From contig CAJUEX010000002.1 in NCBI GenBank assembly GCA_910585715.1, forward strand, positions 60,368-124,367: DNA of 64,000 bases. The letters run 5' to 3'. The notes below the pieces were generated by a model. It did not search any database. It was not told the origin of the DNA and saw nothing but the letters and a program-made list of their open reading frames with translations. Positions within the stretch are counted from its first letter, which is position 1. The number at the start of each line of letters is the position of its first letter. This DNA comes from an uncultured Lachnospiraceae bacterium (GTDB taxonomy: Bacteria > Bacillota > Clostridia > Lachnospirales > Lachnospiraceae). This document shows positions 1 through 9,403 of the stretch, in pieces. A program made the translations under genes and the position numbers.

Positions 1-1280
1 TTATTAATACCGTGAATAACCGTTGTATGGTCTTTTTTTCCAAGCTCTTTTCCGATTGATTGAAGGGAAATACCTATCAGTTCCCTGCAAAGGTACATAA
101 TTACCTGTCTTGGCTGTACAAATTCTGAATTTCTTTTTTTGGAAATTATGTCGTCCGGAGAAACGCCGTAATGTTCGCATACTATCTGGATAATCAATTT
201 TGGAGTTATTTCTTTTGGTGCATTTGGATAAATAATATCCTTTAAAGCATCTTCTGCCAGCTCCAGATTTAACTCAGCTCCGGTATTTAATTTATAAGAA
301 GCTATTACCTTTTTAAAGGCGCCTTCTAATTCACGGATGTTGGATTTTACATTTGTTGCAATATATTTTAAAATTTCCTCATCTATTTCACCATAGTAGG
401 TTTCTGCATTTTTCTTTAAGATTGCCATTCTTGTTTCATAATCAGGAGCTTTTATGTCTGCAATCAGTCCCCATTCAAAACGGGAGCGGAATCTTTCCTC
501 CAAAGTAGCCATTTCTTTCGGAGGCTTGTCTGATGATAAAATAATCTGTTTTCCTGCCGTATGGAGAGCATTAAAGGTATGGAAAAATTCTTCCTGAGTG
601 CTTTCTTTTCCTATTATAAACTGCACATCATCCAATAATAATACATCCACTGTGCGGTATTTCTCACGAAGATTGGTCATTTCCGCAGCATTACCGCTTC
701 TGATGGAGTTGATGACTTCATTGGTGAACTCTTCACTGTTTACATACAATACCTTCATGGAAGGATTCTGTTCTAAAATAAAATGTCCGATGGAATGCAT
801 CAGGTGAGTTTTTCCAAGTCCTGCCCCTCCATATAAATAAAGAGGATTGTATGCTTCTCCGGGAGATTCCGCTACGGCTAGGGAAGCGGAATGGGCAAAT
901 TTGTTGTTACTTCCCACAACAAAAGTATCAAATTTATATTTTGGATTTAAATTTGCAGTTTCAGAATTAATATTATAAATTTTCTTTATCTCTTCATTGG
1001 ATTCTCCTGTGGGATTTACATCCTTTTCCAATATAAATGAAACACTGAACTCATGGTTGAACATTTCAGAAATGGAAACCTGAAAATAGTTTTTGTACTT
1101 ATTAGAAATATAATTCAGGGCATGAGCCTGATCGGAAGGAATTAAAATGATGACAACATCATTTTCCACATTATAAAAGTTCAGCGGTTTTACCCAGGTG
1201 GAATAGGATATATCTGATAAATCATATTCCATTTTTATTGTTTCTTTAATTTCTTCCCATCTTTCTCTGATTTCTTCCAT
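1..1280 (-). CDS. dnaA: Chromosomal replication initiator protein DnaA (3' end cut by the window)
   Basis: DnaA binds DnaA boxes at oriC, melts the origin with ATP and loads the helicase. The reverse strand reads MEEIRERWEEIKETIKME and stays open for 426 codons to the window edge. Visible: N-terminal domain I; Walker A GGAGLGKTH near residues 155-163; Walker B LLLDDVQF; the arginine-finger/sensor region with FRSRFEWGL; and the C-terminal box-binding signature DHTTVIHG at the very edge, so only a short tail is missing. The start is set by AGGAG seven bases upstream of ATG at 1280. It diverges from rpmH across oriC. Confidence 0.97.
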   Translation of the reverse strand, partial: MEEIRERWEEIKETIKMEYDLSDISYSTWVKPLNFYNVENDVVIILIPSDQAHALNYISNKYKNYFQVSISEMFNHEFSVSFILEKDVNPTGESNEEIKKIYNINSETANLNPKYKFDTFVVGSNNKFAHSASLAVAESPGEAYNPLYLYGGAGLGKTHLMHSIGHFILEQNPSMKVLYVNSEEFTNEVINSIRSGNAAEMTNLREKYRTVDVLLLDDVQFIIGKESTQEEFFHTFNALHTAGKQIILSSDKPPKEMATLEERFRSRFEWGLIADIKAPDYETRMAILKKNAETYYGEIDEEILKYIATNVKSNIRELEGAFKKVIASYKLNTGAELNLELAEDALKDIIYPNAPKEITPKLIIQIVCEHYGVSPDDIISKKRNSEFVQPRQVIMYLCRELIGISLQSIGKELGKKDHTTVIHGIN

Positions 1281-1700
1281 GTCTTTTCTCCTAATATAAA
1301 AAATGTACCTAATATATAATAAACTAAAAAAAATAAAAATTCAAATGCTTCTGTTTTTTAAAAGGAAAATAAGAAAGTTTCAAACAGTTTACATAGTTTT
1401 TATGATATGTTATAAAAATGTGTATAACTTTTTTCATTGAATACACATAATGCACAAGCTTATATTGTGGATTTTTCTTTGTTATAATCACTAATTAAAC
1501 AGTTTTTAATATATTTATCCACAAGATGTACACAATTTGTGGATAGAATTATGTAAAGTTAAAAAAATCCAATTAAAAAGTTCATATCTACATATAGTGT
1601 ATTGTTTTTTATTTGTACAACAACATATTGATTAAAAATTTAAAAAAAAATTTTTATTCTTTCTTTCTTTTTATTTTATGGAAAAATCCCTTTATTTTAC
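1281..1700. other. Chromosomal replication origin (oriC), AT-rich with DnaA boxes
   Basis: This gene-free region lies between divergent dnaA and rpmH. It has a perfect DnaA box TTATCCACA at 1515-1523, an inverted near-perfect partner (TGTGGATAG) at 1538-1546, a TTATACACA-type box in inverse orientation at 1419-1427, and a weaker TGTGGATTT at 1466-1474. Downstream, 1555-1690 is almost pure A/T with long A and T tracts, a likely unwinding element. The position next to dnaA and the rpmH block is the classical Firmicutes origin location. The exact unwinding site is inferred, not shown. Confidence 0.85.
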
Positions 1701-1729
1701 TTGACTTGGCAGATTCAATCTTATATAAT
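1701..1729 (+). promoter_or_regulatory. Sigma-A type promoter of rpmH-rnpA
   Basis: TTGACT at 1701-1706 and a perfect TATAAT at 1724-1729 with a 17-bp spacer, about 45 bases before the rpmH start. This is a near-consensus housekeeping promoter. Confidence 0.85.
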
Positions 1730-1773
1730 TGTAACGATATTTTCCCACATAAGCAAAGGAGGTGTATCCATCT

Positions 1774-1908
1774 ATGAAAATGACATTTCAGCCAAAAAAG
1801 AGAAAAAGATCAAAGGTTCACGGATTTAGAGCAAGAATGAGTACTCCGGGCGGAAGAAAAGTATTAGCAGCAAGACGTGCAAAAGGAAGAAAGAGATTAT
1901 CAGCATAA
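1774..1908 (+). CDS. rpmH: 50S ribosomal protein L34
   Basis: A 44-residue, strongly basic protein ([18 protein letters not shown]..., ending KGRKRLSA) with the full L34 signature. L34 is a small 23S rRNA-binding component of the large ribosomal subunit. A strong AAAGGAGG at 1755-1762 precedes the ATG. It is first in the origin-proximal operon, followed by an attenuator-like terminator and rnpA. Confidence 0.97.
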   Translation: MKMTFQPKKRKRSKVHGFRARMSTPGGRKVLAARRAKGRKRLSA

Positions 1909-1932
1909 GCCGCAGTCATGTGGCTTATTTTT
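1905..1932 (+). terminator. Terminator/attenuator between rpmH and rnpA
   Basis: ATAAGCC (1905-1911) pairs with GGCTTAT (1922-1928) and is followed by a run of T. It overlaps the rpmH stop codon and lies before rnpA. It probably makes L34 transcript more abundant than RNase P protein transcript, which is an inference from position. Confidence 0.7.
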
Positions 1933-1953
1933 CTCTTGTAGAGGATTTCAGTT

Positions 1954-2292
1954 ATGATATTTACCGAATCCTTAAGGAAAAACCAGGATTTCAGGTTAGT
2001 TTATAAAAAAGGCAGGTCCTATGCCAATAAATATCTAGTAATGTATGTGATGGAAAATACCGGTGAAAAAAACTATCTTGGAATATCTGTTAGTAAAAAA
2101 GTGGGTAACAGTGTAGTAAGGCACAGAGTAAAAAGACTTATCCACGAAAGTTACAGACTACAGGAAAATATGTTTAATAGTGGTTTAAATATAGTAGTCA
2201 TTGCCAGAAACAGCGCAGCTTATTTTACTTATAAGGAAGCGGAAAGCGCATTATTACATCTTTCAAGGCTTCATGGCATTATAAGACCATGA
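1954..2292 (+). CDS. rnpA: Ribonuclease P protein component
   Basis: A 112-residue basic protein that helps the RNase P RNA bind and process pre-tRNA 5' ends. The family start ([16 protein letters not shown]) is present, as is the conserved RNR-type helix [15 protein letters not shown] at about residues 50-64. Length matches the family. It lies between rpmH and yidD, the standard order. No strong Shine-Dalgarno is visible at the ATG, fitting low expression after the attenuator. Confidence 0.96.
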   Translation: MIFTESLRKNQDFRLVYKKGRSYANKYLVMYVMENTGEKNYLGISVSKKVGNSVVRHRVKRLIHESYRLQENMFNSGLNIVVIARNSAAYFTYKEAESALLHLSRLHGIIRP

Positions 2293-2311
2293 AGAAATAT
2301 TGAACATTAAT

Positions 2312-2521
2312 ATGAAGAAAATATTCATTGGTTTAATTAAATTTTATAGAAAGTATTTATCTCCGTTAAAAAGCACAAAATGTCCTTATATTCCTACCTG
2401 TTCTCAATACGGGCTGGAAGCTATTGAAAAATATGGGGCATTAAAAGGAGGCTTATTAACTGCATGGAGAATATTAAGATGTAATCCCTTTTCAAAAGGC
2501 GGGTATGATCCTGTACCTTAA
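2312..2521 (+). CDS. yidD: Membrane protein insertion efficiency factor YidD
   Basis: A 69-residue protein with the YidD core ([46 protein letters not shown]), including the conserved cysteines of TCSQY and LRCNP. YidD acts at the inner face of the membrane with YidC. The ATG at 2312 gives the usual N-terminus MKKIFIGLI; an in-frame TTG at 2300 would add four residues and cannot be excluded because neither start has a good ribosome site. It lies 17 bases before yidC. Confidence 0.93.
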   Translation: MKKIFIGLIKFYRKYLSPLKSTKCPYIPTCSQYGLEAIEKYGALKGGLLTAWRILRCNPFSKGGYDPVP

Positions 2522-2538
2522 AACCGGAGGAAATAAAA

Positions 2539-3831
2539 TTGACAGAAATGATATTAACAAAAAACGGCGGTATTCTTTCCCCTATTTATTATATACTGGG
2601 AATGTTAATGAATGGGATTTTTACCGTTCTTGACAAAATAGGAATACCGAGTGTAGGTTTATCTATTATACTTTTTACACTTATTATTTATTTGTGCTTA
2701 TTGCCGCTGACAATTAAGCAGCAAAAGTTTTCAAAACTTTCTTCAAAGATGAATCCTGAGCTTCAGGCAGTTGCCAAGAAATATCAAGGCAAAAGAGATA
2801 ATGATTCCATGATGAAAATGAATGAGGAAACAAGGGCTGTTTATGAAAAGTACGGGGTATCCCAGACGGGAAGCTGCTTACCCTTGCTCATACAGTTTCC
2901 GATTATGTGGTGTCTTTATCGTATTATTTCTAACATGCCTGCATATGTTCCCCATATTAAGGATGTTTTTACAGATTTAGTAACCAAGCTTTCCAATATG
3001 AGCGGAAGTGCCGAATTTTTAAAGACTTTTTCCCAGGCAAATATTTATTCCAAGCAATTTAAAAGCGATCAGTTTATTGCCGGAAGCGAATATATGAAGA
3101 ATACCTTTATTGATGTTTTAAATAAAGCATCTTCTGCTGAATGGATGTCATTAAAGGAAAAATTCAGCAGCTTGTCTGCCGAAATATCCACTACATTTGA
3201 CACATTAAGCGAATATAATAATTTTCTTGGTATTAATATTGCAAATGCGCCCGGTTTTATTATGAAAGAAGGTATTTCATCAGGAAATAAAATGCTGGTT
3301 ATAGGGGCAATTATGATTCCTGTGCTGGCAGCTTTGACGCAATGGATTAATACGAAGTTAATGCCTCAGCCGGAGCCGGATAAAAACGGAGAACAAAATA
3401 CTATGATGGCTTCTTTAAAAATGATGAATGTTACCATGCCTATTTTTTCTGCATTTATGTGTTTTTCACTTCCTGCAGGTATGGGACTTTACTGGATATC
3501 AGGTTCTGTAATAAGAAGTATTCAGCAGATTGCCATCAATAAACATATCGATAAAATGGATATTGATGAAATGGTTAAGAAAAATCTGGAAAAGGCGGAA
3601 GGAAAACAAAAAATTTACAGTAATAATTCAGGAGTTTCTTCTACTTTAACAAGCAAGGCACATAAAACAACAAAAAATATATCTTTTGAAGAAAAGCCTT
3701 ATGTAGCTCCTGTTGTAGAAAATTCAGAAGAAATAAATAAGAAGAAAAAGAAAAACAGCCAGAACAGCCAGTCTTCCGGAAGTATTGCTGCAAAAGCAAA
3801 TAAAGTAAAACAATTTAATGAAATCAATTAA
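2539..3831 (+). CDS. yidC: YidC/OxaA membrane protein insertase
   Basis: A 430-residue multi-spanning insertase that places proteins in the membrane alone or with Sec. Visible: an early membrane segment around residues 15-35, the conserved amphipathic region with KQQKFSKLSSKMNPELQ, the LPLLIQFPIMWCLYRII segment, a long insert (about residues 150-235) larger than in B. subtilis SpoIIIJ, then the C-terminal pair ending in LPAGMGLYWISGS. The tail is Lys/Asn rich. A TTG start at 2539 is chosen because GGAGG (2525-2529) is at ideal distance; the next ATG (2548) is too far. Confidence 0.95.
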   Translation: MTEMILTKNGGILSPIYYILGMLMNGIFTVLDKIGIPSVGLSIILFTLIIYLCLLPLTIKQQKFSKLSSKMNPELQAVAKKYQGKRDNDSMMKMNEETRAVYEKYGVSQTGSCLPLLIQFPIMWCLYRIISNMPAYVPHIKDVFTDLVTKLSNMSGSAEFLKTFSQANIYSKQFKSDQFIAGSEYMKNTFIDVLNKASSAEWMSLKEKFSSLSAEISTTFDTLSEYNNFLGINIANAPGFIMKEGISSGNKMLVIGAIMIPVLAALTQWINTKLMPQPEPDKNGEQNTMMASLKMMNVTMPIFSAFMCFSLPAGMGLYWISGSVIRSIQQIAINKHIDKMDIDEMVKKNLEKAEGKQKIYSNNSGVSSTLTSKAHKTTKNISFEEKPYVAPVVENSEEINKKKKKNSQNSQSSGSIAAKANKVKQFNEIN

Positions 3832-3872
3832 ATGAAATTCGGACAAGGTTAAATATAAAAGGAGGAAGTTAA

Positions 3873-4505
3873 ATGGAATTTATAGAGGTTTCTGCAAAAA
3901 CAGTCAATGATGCTATTACAGAAGCATGTCAGAAACTGTCAGTAACAAGTGATAAGCTGGAATATGAAGTAATAGAAGAAGGTTCCTCAGGATTTTTGGG
4001 AATCGGTTCAAAGGCTGCAGTTATTAAAGCAAGAATCAAAGAAGAAGAAAAAACTGTAGACCAAAAAGCAAAAGACTTTTTAAATGAAGTATTTGTTGCT
4101 ATGAAGCTGACAGTTGCTGTTGATATAAAATATGATGATGTTGATAACAACATGAATATTGATCTGGCAGGAGATGAAATGGGCGTCCTGATTGGTAAAA
4201 GAGGACAAACTCTGGATTCCTTACAGTATTTAACATCTCTTGTTGTAAATAAGGATATAGAGGATTATATTCGGGTAAAGGTCGATACTGAAAATTATCG
4301 CCAGCGCAGAAAAGAAACATTGGAAAATCTGGCAAAGAATATTGCCTTTAAGGTGAAGAGGACCAAGAGGCCGGTTTCTTTGGAGCCTATGAATCCTTAT
4401 GAGAGAAGGATTATACATTCTGCGTTGCAGGGGGATAGGTATGTTATTACACATAGTGAGGGAGAAGAGCCTTTTAGAAGGGTTGTTGTTGCTTTGAAAA
4501 GGTAA
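3873..4505 (+). CDS. jag: Jag/KhpB-type RNA-binding protein (Jag_N-KH-R3H)
   Basis: A 210-residue RNA-binding protein with three modules: an N-terminal Jag_N domain (residues 1-55, GSSGFLGIGSKAAVIKAR), a KH domain with the GxxG loop IGKRGQTLDSLQYL (about residues 108-121), and a C-terminal R3H domain (ERRIIHSALQGDRYV...GEEPFRRVVV). The Jag/KhpB family regulates cell division and elongation, partly with KhpA. AAAGGAGG lies about 8 bases before ATG. It follows yidC in the standard order. Confidence 0.94.
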   Translation: MEFIEVSAKTVNDAITEACQKLSVTSDKLEYEVIEEGSSGFLGIGSKAAVIKARIKEEEKTVDQKAKDFLNEVFVAMKLTVAVDIKYDDVDNNMNIDLAGDEMGVLIGKRGQTLDSLQYLTSLVVNKDIEDYIRVKVDTENYRQRRKETLENLAKNIAFKVKRTKRPVSLEPMNPYERRIIHSALQGDRYVITHSEGEEPFRRVVVALKR

Positions 4506-4532
4506 TATTTAATAGGATTTGAAAAAGAGGAC

Positions 4533-4759
4533 GCAAAAGAGGAAGGTGGTTGGATTCTCTGCTGTGTTTTTGATAAGGCTTTTACTAAACAGCCTGAGGA
4601 AGGTTGTTGGCGGCGGTCGGGTCGTCATATAGCGCCGTCCATGGCGCAATATGACTAAAATTGCCATCCGTGGCAATTTTGCCCTGGGTTTTGGGCAGGC
4701 TGTTAAGTAAAAGACTTATCAAAAACAATGCAGAGAATCCAACCACCTTCCTCTTTTGC
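4533..4759. repeat. Large intergenic hairpin, 64-bp arms with two internal hairpins (element C)
   Basis: Left arm 4533-4596 and right arm 4696-4759 are reverse complements over 64 bp with four mismatches. The 99-nt loop folds further: GTCATAT..ATATGAC enclosing GCGCC/GGCGC (4623-4654), AAAATTGCCA/TGGCAATTTT (about 4657-4680), and GCCC/GGGC. No open frame of interest runs through it. The loop core differs from the four related elements at 4831, 12917, 22476 and 48970. There is no classical T-run, so a simple terminator is unlikely. Confidence 0.85.
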
Positions 4760-4830
4760 TGTTTTTTGGCGGGCTTAACTTTTTGGGAAATATAAGAAAA
4801 ATTAAAATGAGTAGGGCGTTTCGATACACA

Positions 4831-4978
4831 GCAGGAGGGGGATGATAATAAATTAGTCTTTGGGGCCTTGATGAAGGCGTCGGTCCTTGCGTACCGTACT
4901 TTGGTGCGTTAGTACCGCTACGTTTTCATAGAGCGGGAGCGTGCCCGGAAGACTAATTTATTATCATCCCCCTCCTGC
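4831..4978. repeat. Large hairpin with shared core loop (element A1)
   Basis: A perfect 30-bp inverted repeat (4831-4860 with 4949-4978) flanks an 88-nt loop. The loop is clearly homologous to the loop of the element at 48970-49193 (CGGTCCTT, CCGTACTTTGGTGCGTTAGTACCGCT) and, in reverse orientation, to those at 12917-13141 and 22476-22683. It lies between jag and mnmE, about 170 bases upstream of mnmE. The rest of 4979-5149 has only short C/T-rich direct repeats (CTCCTTGCCAAT) and no gene. Confidence 0.85.
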
Positions 4979-5149
4979 GTCCTCCTTGCCAATCTCCTCC
5001 TTGCCAATTTCTTTCCTGCTAATATTTACTCTGCTAATATTCAATTTTATTCCTCTTCACTAATGAAAGGTTTTATGGTAAACTTACAGTGTTGTTATGC
5101 TCATTAAGAATTATCAGGAGTGAGTTTTTGGAAAAGTCAGGAGCAGAAG

Positions 5150-6589
5150 ATGAAGACGGATACGATTGCTGCAATTGCCACGGGTATGACGAATTCCGGG
5201 ATTGGGATTGTCAGGGTTAGCGGGGAAGATGCAATTTTTATTGTAAATAAAATATATTGTTCTAAAAATGGGGACAAGAGGTTATCAGATGTAAAAAGCC
5301 ATACGATACATTATGGCTTTATTTATGATGGTGAGGAATTGATTGATGAGGTCATGGTATCTGTTATGAAGGCTCCTAACAGCTTTACGGCGGAGGATAC
5401 GGTGGAAATAAATTGTCATGGCGGTGTTCTGGTGATGAATAAGATACTGGAAACTGTTATTAAGTATGGGGCAAGGACGGCTGAAGCCGGAGAGTTTACG
5501 AAAAGGGCTTTTTTAAATGGAAGGATTGATTTGGCAAGAGCAGAGGCGGTAATGGATATTATCCATTCAAAAAGTGAATTTGCTTTGAAAAGCTCTGTAA
5601 ATCAATTGAAAGGTTCTGTTTCCAATGAGGTAAAGGATATTCGGGAGAAGATTATTTATGAAATTGCTTTTATTGAGTCTGCTTTAGATGATCCGGAGCA
5701 TATTTCTTTAGATGGTTATCCGGAAAAATTGAAGGAAAAAACAGAGCTGTTATTGGGGCGGATAGAAAAGCTTCTTCAGTCTTCTGAAAATGGAAAGATA
5801 TTAAAGGAAGGTATTCAGACTGTTATTTTAGGAAAACCCAATGCAGGAAAGTCTTCCCTTCTTAATCTTCTTGTGGGAGAGGAAAAGGCAATTGTTACCA
5901 ATATTGCAGGAACTACCAGGGATATTCTGGAGGAATCCATTTCTCTTCATGGAATTGTGTTGAATATGATTGATACGGCAGGGATTCGCTCTACAGATGA
6001 TGTGGTGGAAAAAATCGGTGTGGAAAGAGCTGTAGCTTATGCTTCCAATGCGGATTTGATTTTGTATGTGGTGGATTCTTCTGTTCCGTTGGATGATTCA
6101 GATGAGCAGATTTTTTCTTTAATAAAGGAAAAAAATACGATTATTTTATTGAATAAAACGGATTTGGACGGGGTAGTAACGGAAGAGTTATTATTGGAAA
6201 AAATGAAAAGTAATATGGATTGTGAAAGTCCGGTGGAAACAGTAGAAAGTCAGTTAGCAGAGACTAATCAAGTAAGTATTATAAAAACTTCCACAAAGGA
6301 TAATACAGGAATTGATTTATTTGAAAATACAGTAAAGGAAATGTTCTTAAAAGGAGATATTTCATTTAATGATGAGGTATTTATTACGAATATGCGTCAT
6401 AAGGAAGCTATTATGGATGCAAAGAATTCTCTTCTTTTAGTAAAGAAAAGTTTAGAAGATAATATGCCGGAGGATTTTTATTCCATAGATTTGATGAGTG
6501 CATATGCTTCTTTAGGTACGATTATAGGAGAAGAGGTTTCAGATGATTTGGTAAATGAGATTTTTTCAAAGTTTTGCATGGGTAAATAA
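5150..6589 (+). CDS. mnmE: tRNA uridine-5-carboxymethylaminomethyl modification GTPase MnmE
   Basis: With MnmG, MnmE installs the cmnm5/nm5 group on wobble uridine 34 of certain tRNAs. The 479-residue protein has the N-terminal tetrahydrofolate-binding domain, then a GTPase domain inserted in helices: P-loop GKPNAGKSS, GTTRD switch, DTAGI, and NKTD. The C-terminus FCMGK keeps the conserved cysteine (usual form FCIGK). ATG at 5150 is preferred over an upstream GTG at 5120 because GGAG sits 8 bases before it and MKTDTIAAIATG is the family N-terminus. Confidence 0.96.
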   Translation: MKTDTIAAIATGMTNSGIGIVRVSGEDAIFIVNKIYCSKNGDKRLSDVKSHTIHYGFIYDGEELIDEVMVSVMKAPNSFTAEDTVEINCHGGVLVMNKILETVIKYGARTAEAGEFTKRAFLNGRIDLARAEAVMDIIHSKSEFALKSSVNQLKGSVSNEVKDIREKIIYEIAFIESALDDPEHISLDGYPEKLKEKTELLLGRIEKLLQSSENGKILKEGIQTVILGKPNAGKSSLLNLLVGEEKAIVTNIAGTTRDILEESISLHGIVLNMIDTAGIRSTDDVVEKIGVERAVAYASNADLILYVVDSSVPLDDSDEQIFSLIKEKNTIILLNKTDLDGVVTEELLLEKMKSNMDCESPVETVESQLAETNQVSIIKTSTKDNTGIDLFENTVKEMFLKGDISFNDEVFITNMRHKEAIMDAKNSLLLVKKSLEDNMPEDFYSIDLMSAYASLGTIIGEEVSDDLVNEIFSKFCMGK

Positions 6590-6704
6590 GGTTAAATTGT
6601 ATGTATGGAGTAAAAGTAAAAAAAATAGAGTATATGGTTATTAAGAAAGGGTAATAGCTCAGAATGTTGTTTGAACTATTGCAAAAAAAGAAAGATGTGT
6701 TGAT

Positions 6705-8651
6705 ATGTTAGAAAATAGAAATACTTTTGTGGAAAAAGTGGATGTATGTATTGTAGGAGCAGGACATGCAGGCTGCGAGGCAGCTTTGGCATGTGCCCGA
6801 ATGGGACTGGAAACGGTTATTTTTACAGTAAGCGTGGACAGTATTGCCCTTATGCCGTGTAATCCCAATGTGGGAGGCTCCAGCAAGGGACATCTTGTAA
6901 GAGAAATAGATGCTCTTGGAGGTGAAATGGGCAAAAATATAGACAAGACTTTTATTCAGTCAAAAATGTTGAATATATCAAAAGGTCCTGCCGTTCATTC
7001 CCTTCGTGCCCAGGCTGATAAGGCGGATTATACAAGAGAAATGCGAAAAGTGCTTGAAAATCAGGAGAATCTTACCATTAAGCAGGCAGAGGTTTGTGAA
7101 TTATTATGGGAAGAGTTAGTAAATGCTAATCCAACTGCTAATAAGTCTGTAAAGAAGAAGATAACAGGTGTGAGGACATACACAGGTTCTGTTTATGAAG
7201 CAAAGGCTGTTGTTTTATGTACCGGAACTTATTTAAAGGCAAGATGTTTGTGCGGTGAGGCAATTACTCATACTGGACCAAATGGGTTGCAGGCTGCTAA
7301 CTATTTAACAGATTCCCTGATGGATATGGGAATTGAAATGCGCCGTTTTAAAACCGGAACCCCTGCCAGAATGGATAAACGCTCTATTGATTTTTCAAAA
7401 ATGGAAGAGCAGCTTGGGGATAAAGAGGTTGTACCTTTTTCTTTTTCCACAAAGAAGGAGGATGTACAAAAAGAACAGGTTTCCTGCTGGCTTACTTATA
7501 CAAATGAAAAAACCCATGAAATTATCCGGGGCAATCTGGACCGTTCTCCGATTTATGCAGGAGTAATTGAAGGAACAGGGCCCAGATATTGTCCTTCTAT
7601 TGAGGATAAGGTTGTAAAATTTGCAGAAAAAGACAGGCATCAGGTATTTATTGAACCGGAAGGATTACATACCAATGAAATGTATGTGGGCGGAATGTCT
7701 TCTTCTCTTCCGGAGGACGTGCAGCTTGCCATGTATCGGACAGTACCGGGACTGGAGCATTGCAAAATTGTGAGAAATGCTTATGCTATAGAGTATGACT
7801 GCATTAATCCAAACCAGCTTTATGCTACTTTGGCGTTTAAAGAAGTGGAAGGTCTTTTTTCAGGGGGTCAGTTTAACGGTAGCAGCGGATATGAAGAAGC
7901 TGCAGCCCAGGGACTGATTGCAGGAATAAATGCTGCTTTGTTTGTACAGGGAAAAGAACAGATTACTATTGACCGTTCAGAAGGATATATAGGGGTGCTC
8001 ATTGACGACCTTGTGACAAAGGAAAATTTTGAACCCTATCGGATGATGACATCCAGAGCGGAATACAGGCTGCTTTTAAGACAGGACAATGCGGATTTGC
8101 GGCTTCGAAAAATAGGCTATGACGCAGGGCTTGTTACAAAAGAGCAGTATGAATATGTTTTGGAAAAAGAAAGGCTGATTGAAGAAGAGGTAATCAGGCT
8201 TCAAAATACAAAGATAGGAGCTAATAAGGCAACGCAGGAATTTTTGGAAAGTCATAACAGTGCTTTATTAAAAACAGGAACTACCTTAGCTGAAATTATG
8301 TGCCGGCCCGAATTGTCTTATGAAATTTTAGCAGCTATTGACCCGGACAGAAAGCCTCTTTCTGATGATGTAATTGAGCAGGTAAATATCAACATTAAAT
8401 ATGATGGTTATATTAAAAGACAGCAAAAGCAGGTAGAACAGTTTAAGAAAATTGAAAATAAAAAGATACCGGAAAATATTGATTATGAAGATGTTCCGAG
8501 TCTTAGAATTGAAGCAAGGCAAAAGCTGAAAAAGTATAAGCCTTTGTCTGTAGGACAGGCATCCCGGATTTCCGGTGTTTCTCCGGCAGATATTTCTGTT
8601 CTTCTTATTTATCTTGAACAGTTTTATAAAAAGATGAAATGTAAAAAATGA
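6705..8651 (+). CDS. mnmG: tRNA uridine-5-carboxymethylaminomethyl modification enzyme MnmG (GidA)
   Basis: The FAD-dependent partner of MnmE in U34 modification. It has 648 residues, close to the usual 620-650. Visible: the Rossmann FAD motif [13 protein letters not shown] (about residues 17-29), the conserved [24 protein letters not shown] block, [14 protein letters not shown], and the C-terminal helical MnmE/tRNA-binding region ([30 protein letters not shown]). It is 115 bases downstream of mnmE and 16 bases upstream of rsmG, so probably one transcript. Confidence 0.97.
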   Translation: MLENRNTFVEKVDVCIVGAGHAGCEAALACARMGLETVIFTVSVDSIALMPCNPNVGGSSKGHLVREIDALGGEMGKNIDKTFIQSKMLNISKGPAVHSLRAQADKADYTREMRKVLENQENLTIKQAEVCELLWEELVNANPTANKSVKKKITGVRTYTGSVYEAKAVVLCTGTYLKARCLCGEAITHTGPNGLQAANYLTDSLMDMGIEMRRFKTGTPARMDKRSIDFSKMEEQLGDKEVVPFSFSTKKEDVQKEQVSCWLTYTNEKTHEIIRGNLDRSPIYAGVIEGTGPRYCPSIEDKVVKFAEKDRHQVFIEPEGLHTNEMYVGGMSSSLPEDVQLAMYRTVPGLEHCKIVRNAYAIEYDCINPNQLYATLAFKEVEGLFSGGQFNGSSGYEEAAAQGLIAGINAALFVQGKEQITIDRSEGYIGVLIDDLVTKENFEPYRMMTSRAEYRLLLRQDNADLRLRKIGYDAGLVTKEQYEYVLEKERLIEEEVIRLQNTKIGANKATQEFLESHNSALLKTGTTLAEIMCRPELSYEILAAIDPDRKPLSDDVIEQVNINIKYDGYIKRQQKQVEQFKKIENKKIPENIDYEDVPSLRIEARQKLKKYKPLSVGQASRISGVSPADISVLLIYLEQFYKKMKCKK

Positions 8652-8667
8652 AGGTAAAAGTCCTAAT

Positions 8668-9399
8668 ATGATGAAAAGTAAAAAATATAATTTAAGTGAA
8701 TTTAAATCAGGTCTGGAAGAATTGAATATCGTTTTATCAGAAAAACAGATAGAACAGTTTATAGATTATTATGAGCTTTTGACAGAATGGAATTCTTTTA
8801 TGAATTTAACTGCTATTACTGATTTTGACCAGGTAATAAAAAAGCATTTTTTAGACAGCCTGTCCCTTATAAAAGCATATGATCTTTCAAGAGAAGCAAA
8901 AGTAATTGACATTGGAACCGGTGCAGGGTTTCCCGGTATTCCTTTAAAAATTGCTTTTCCTCATTTAGAGGTGACTTTACTGGATTCTTTAAATAAAAGA
9001 ATAAAATTTTTAAATGAAGTAAAAGATAAGTTAGCAATTACTAACTTAGATGCTCTTCATGGAAGGGCGGAAGATTTTGCAAAGCCGGAAAAGCTTCGTG
9101 AAAAATATGATTTATGTGTTTCCAGAGCAGTTGCAAATTTATCTACATTATCTGAATTATGTCTCCCCTATGTAAAGGCAGGAGGAAAATTTATTTCTTA
9201 TAAATCAGAAAAAATTAAAGAAGAAAGCATAGCGGCAAAAAAAGCTATCGGGATTCTCGGAGGGGAAGTAGAAGAGCAGGTGGAATTTACTTTTTCAGAT
9301 GAAGGACTGTATCGTAATTTATTTGTTATAAAGAAAATAAAACCAACTCCAAAAAAATATCCCAGGAAAGCAGGGCTTCCTGGGAAAGAGCCGTTATAA
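8668..9399 (+). CDS. rsmG: 16S rRNA (guanine527-N7)-methyltransferase RsmG
   Basis: A SAM-dependent methyltransferase that makes m7G527 in 16S rRNA. Its 243 residues match the family. Visible: YELLTEWNSFMNLTAITD near the N-terminus, the HFLDSL motif, SAM motif I DIGTGAGFPGIPLKIAFP, LLDSLNKRIKFL (motif II) and VSRAVANLSTL. An alternative ATG one codon downstream exists. Its last codons contain a hairpin that terminates the converging gene on the other strand. Confidence 0.96.
   Translation: MMKSKKYNLSEFKSGLEELNIVLSEKQIEQFIDYYELLTEWNSFMNLTAITDFDQVIKKHFLDSLSLIKAYDLSREAKVIDIGTGAGFPGIPLKIAFPHLEVTLLDSLNKRIKFLNEVKDKLAITNLDALHGRAEDFAKPEKLREKYDLCVSRAVANLSTLSELCLPYVKAGGKFISYKSEKIKEESIAAKKAIGILGGEVEEQVEFTFSDEGLYRNLFVIKKIKPTPKKYPRKAGLPGKEPL
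9350..9384 (-). terminator. Intrinsic terminator of the minus-strand hydrolase, inside rsmG
   Basis: On the minus strand CCCAGGAA (9384-9377) pairs with TTCCTGGG (9368-9361) and is followed by ATATTTTTTT. The U-run is on the minus strand only, so it ends transcripts of the hydrolase at 9404-10360 while lying in the last codons of rsmG. Confidence 0.75.
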
Positions 9400-9403
9400 A
9401 TTT

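Noticed and set aside
1466..1474. TGTGGATTT as a full DnaA box
   Set aside because: Two mismatches from the consensus; mentioned only as a weak site within oriC.
5120..5149. GTG start giving a longer MnmE
   Set aside because: AGGAG directly touches that GTG, leaving no spacing, and the extra residues do not fit the family N-terminus.
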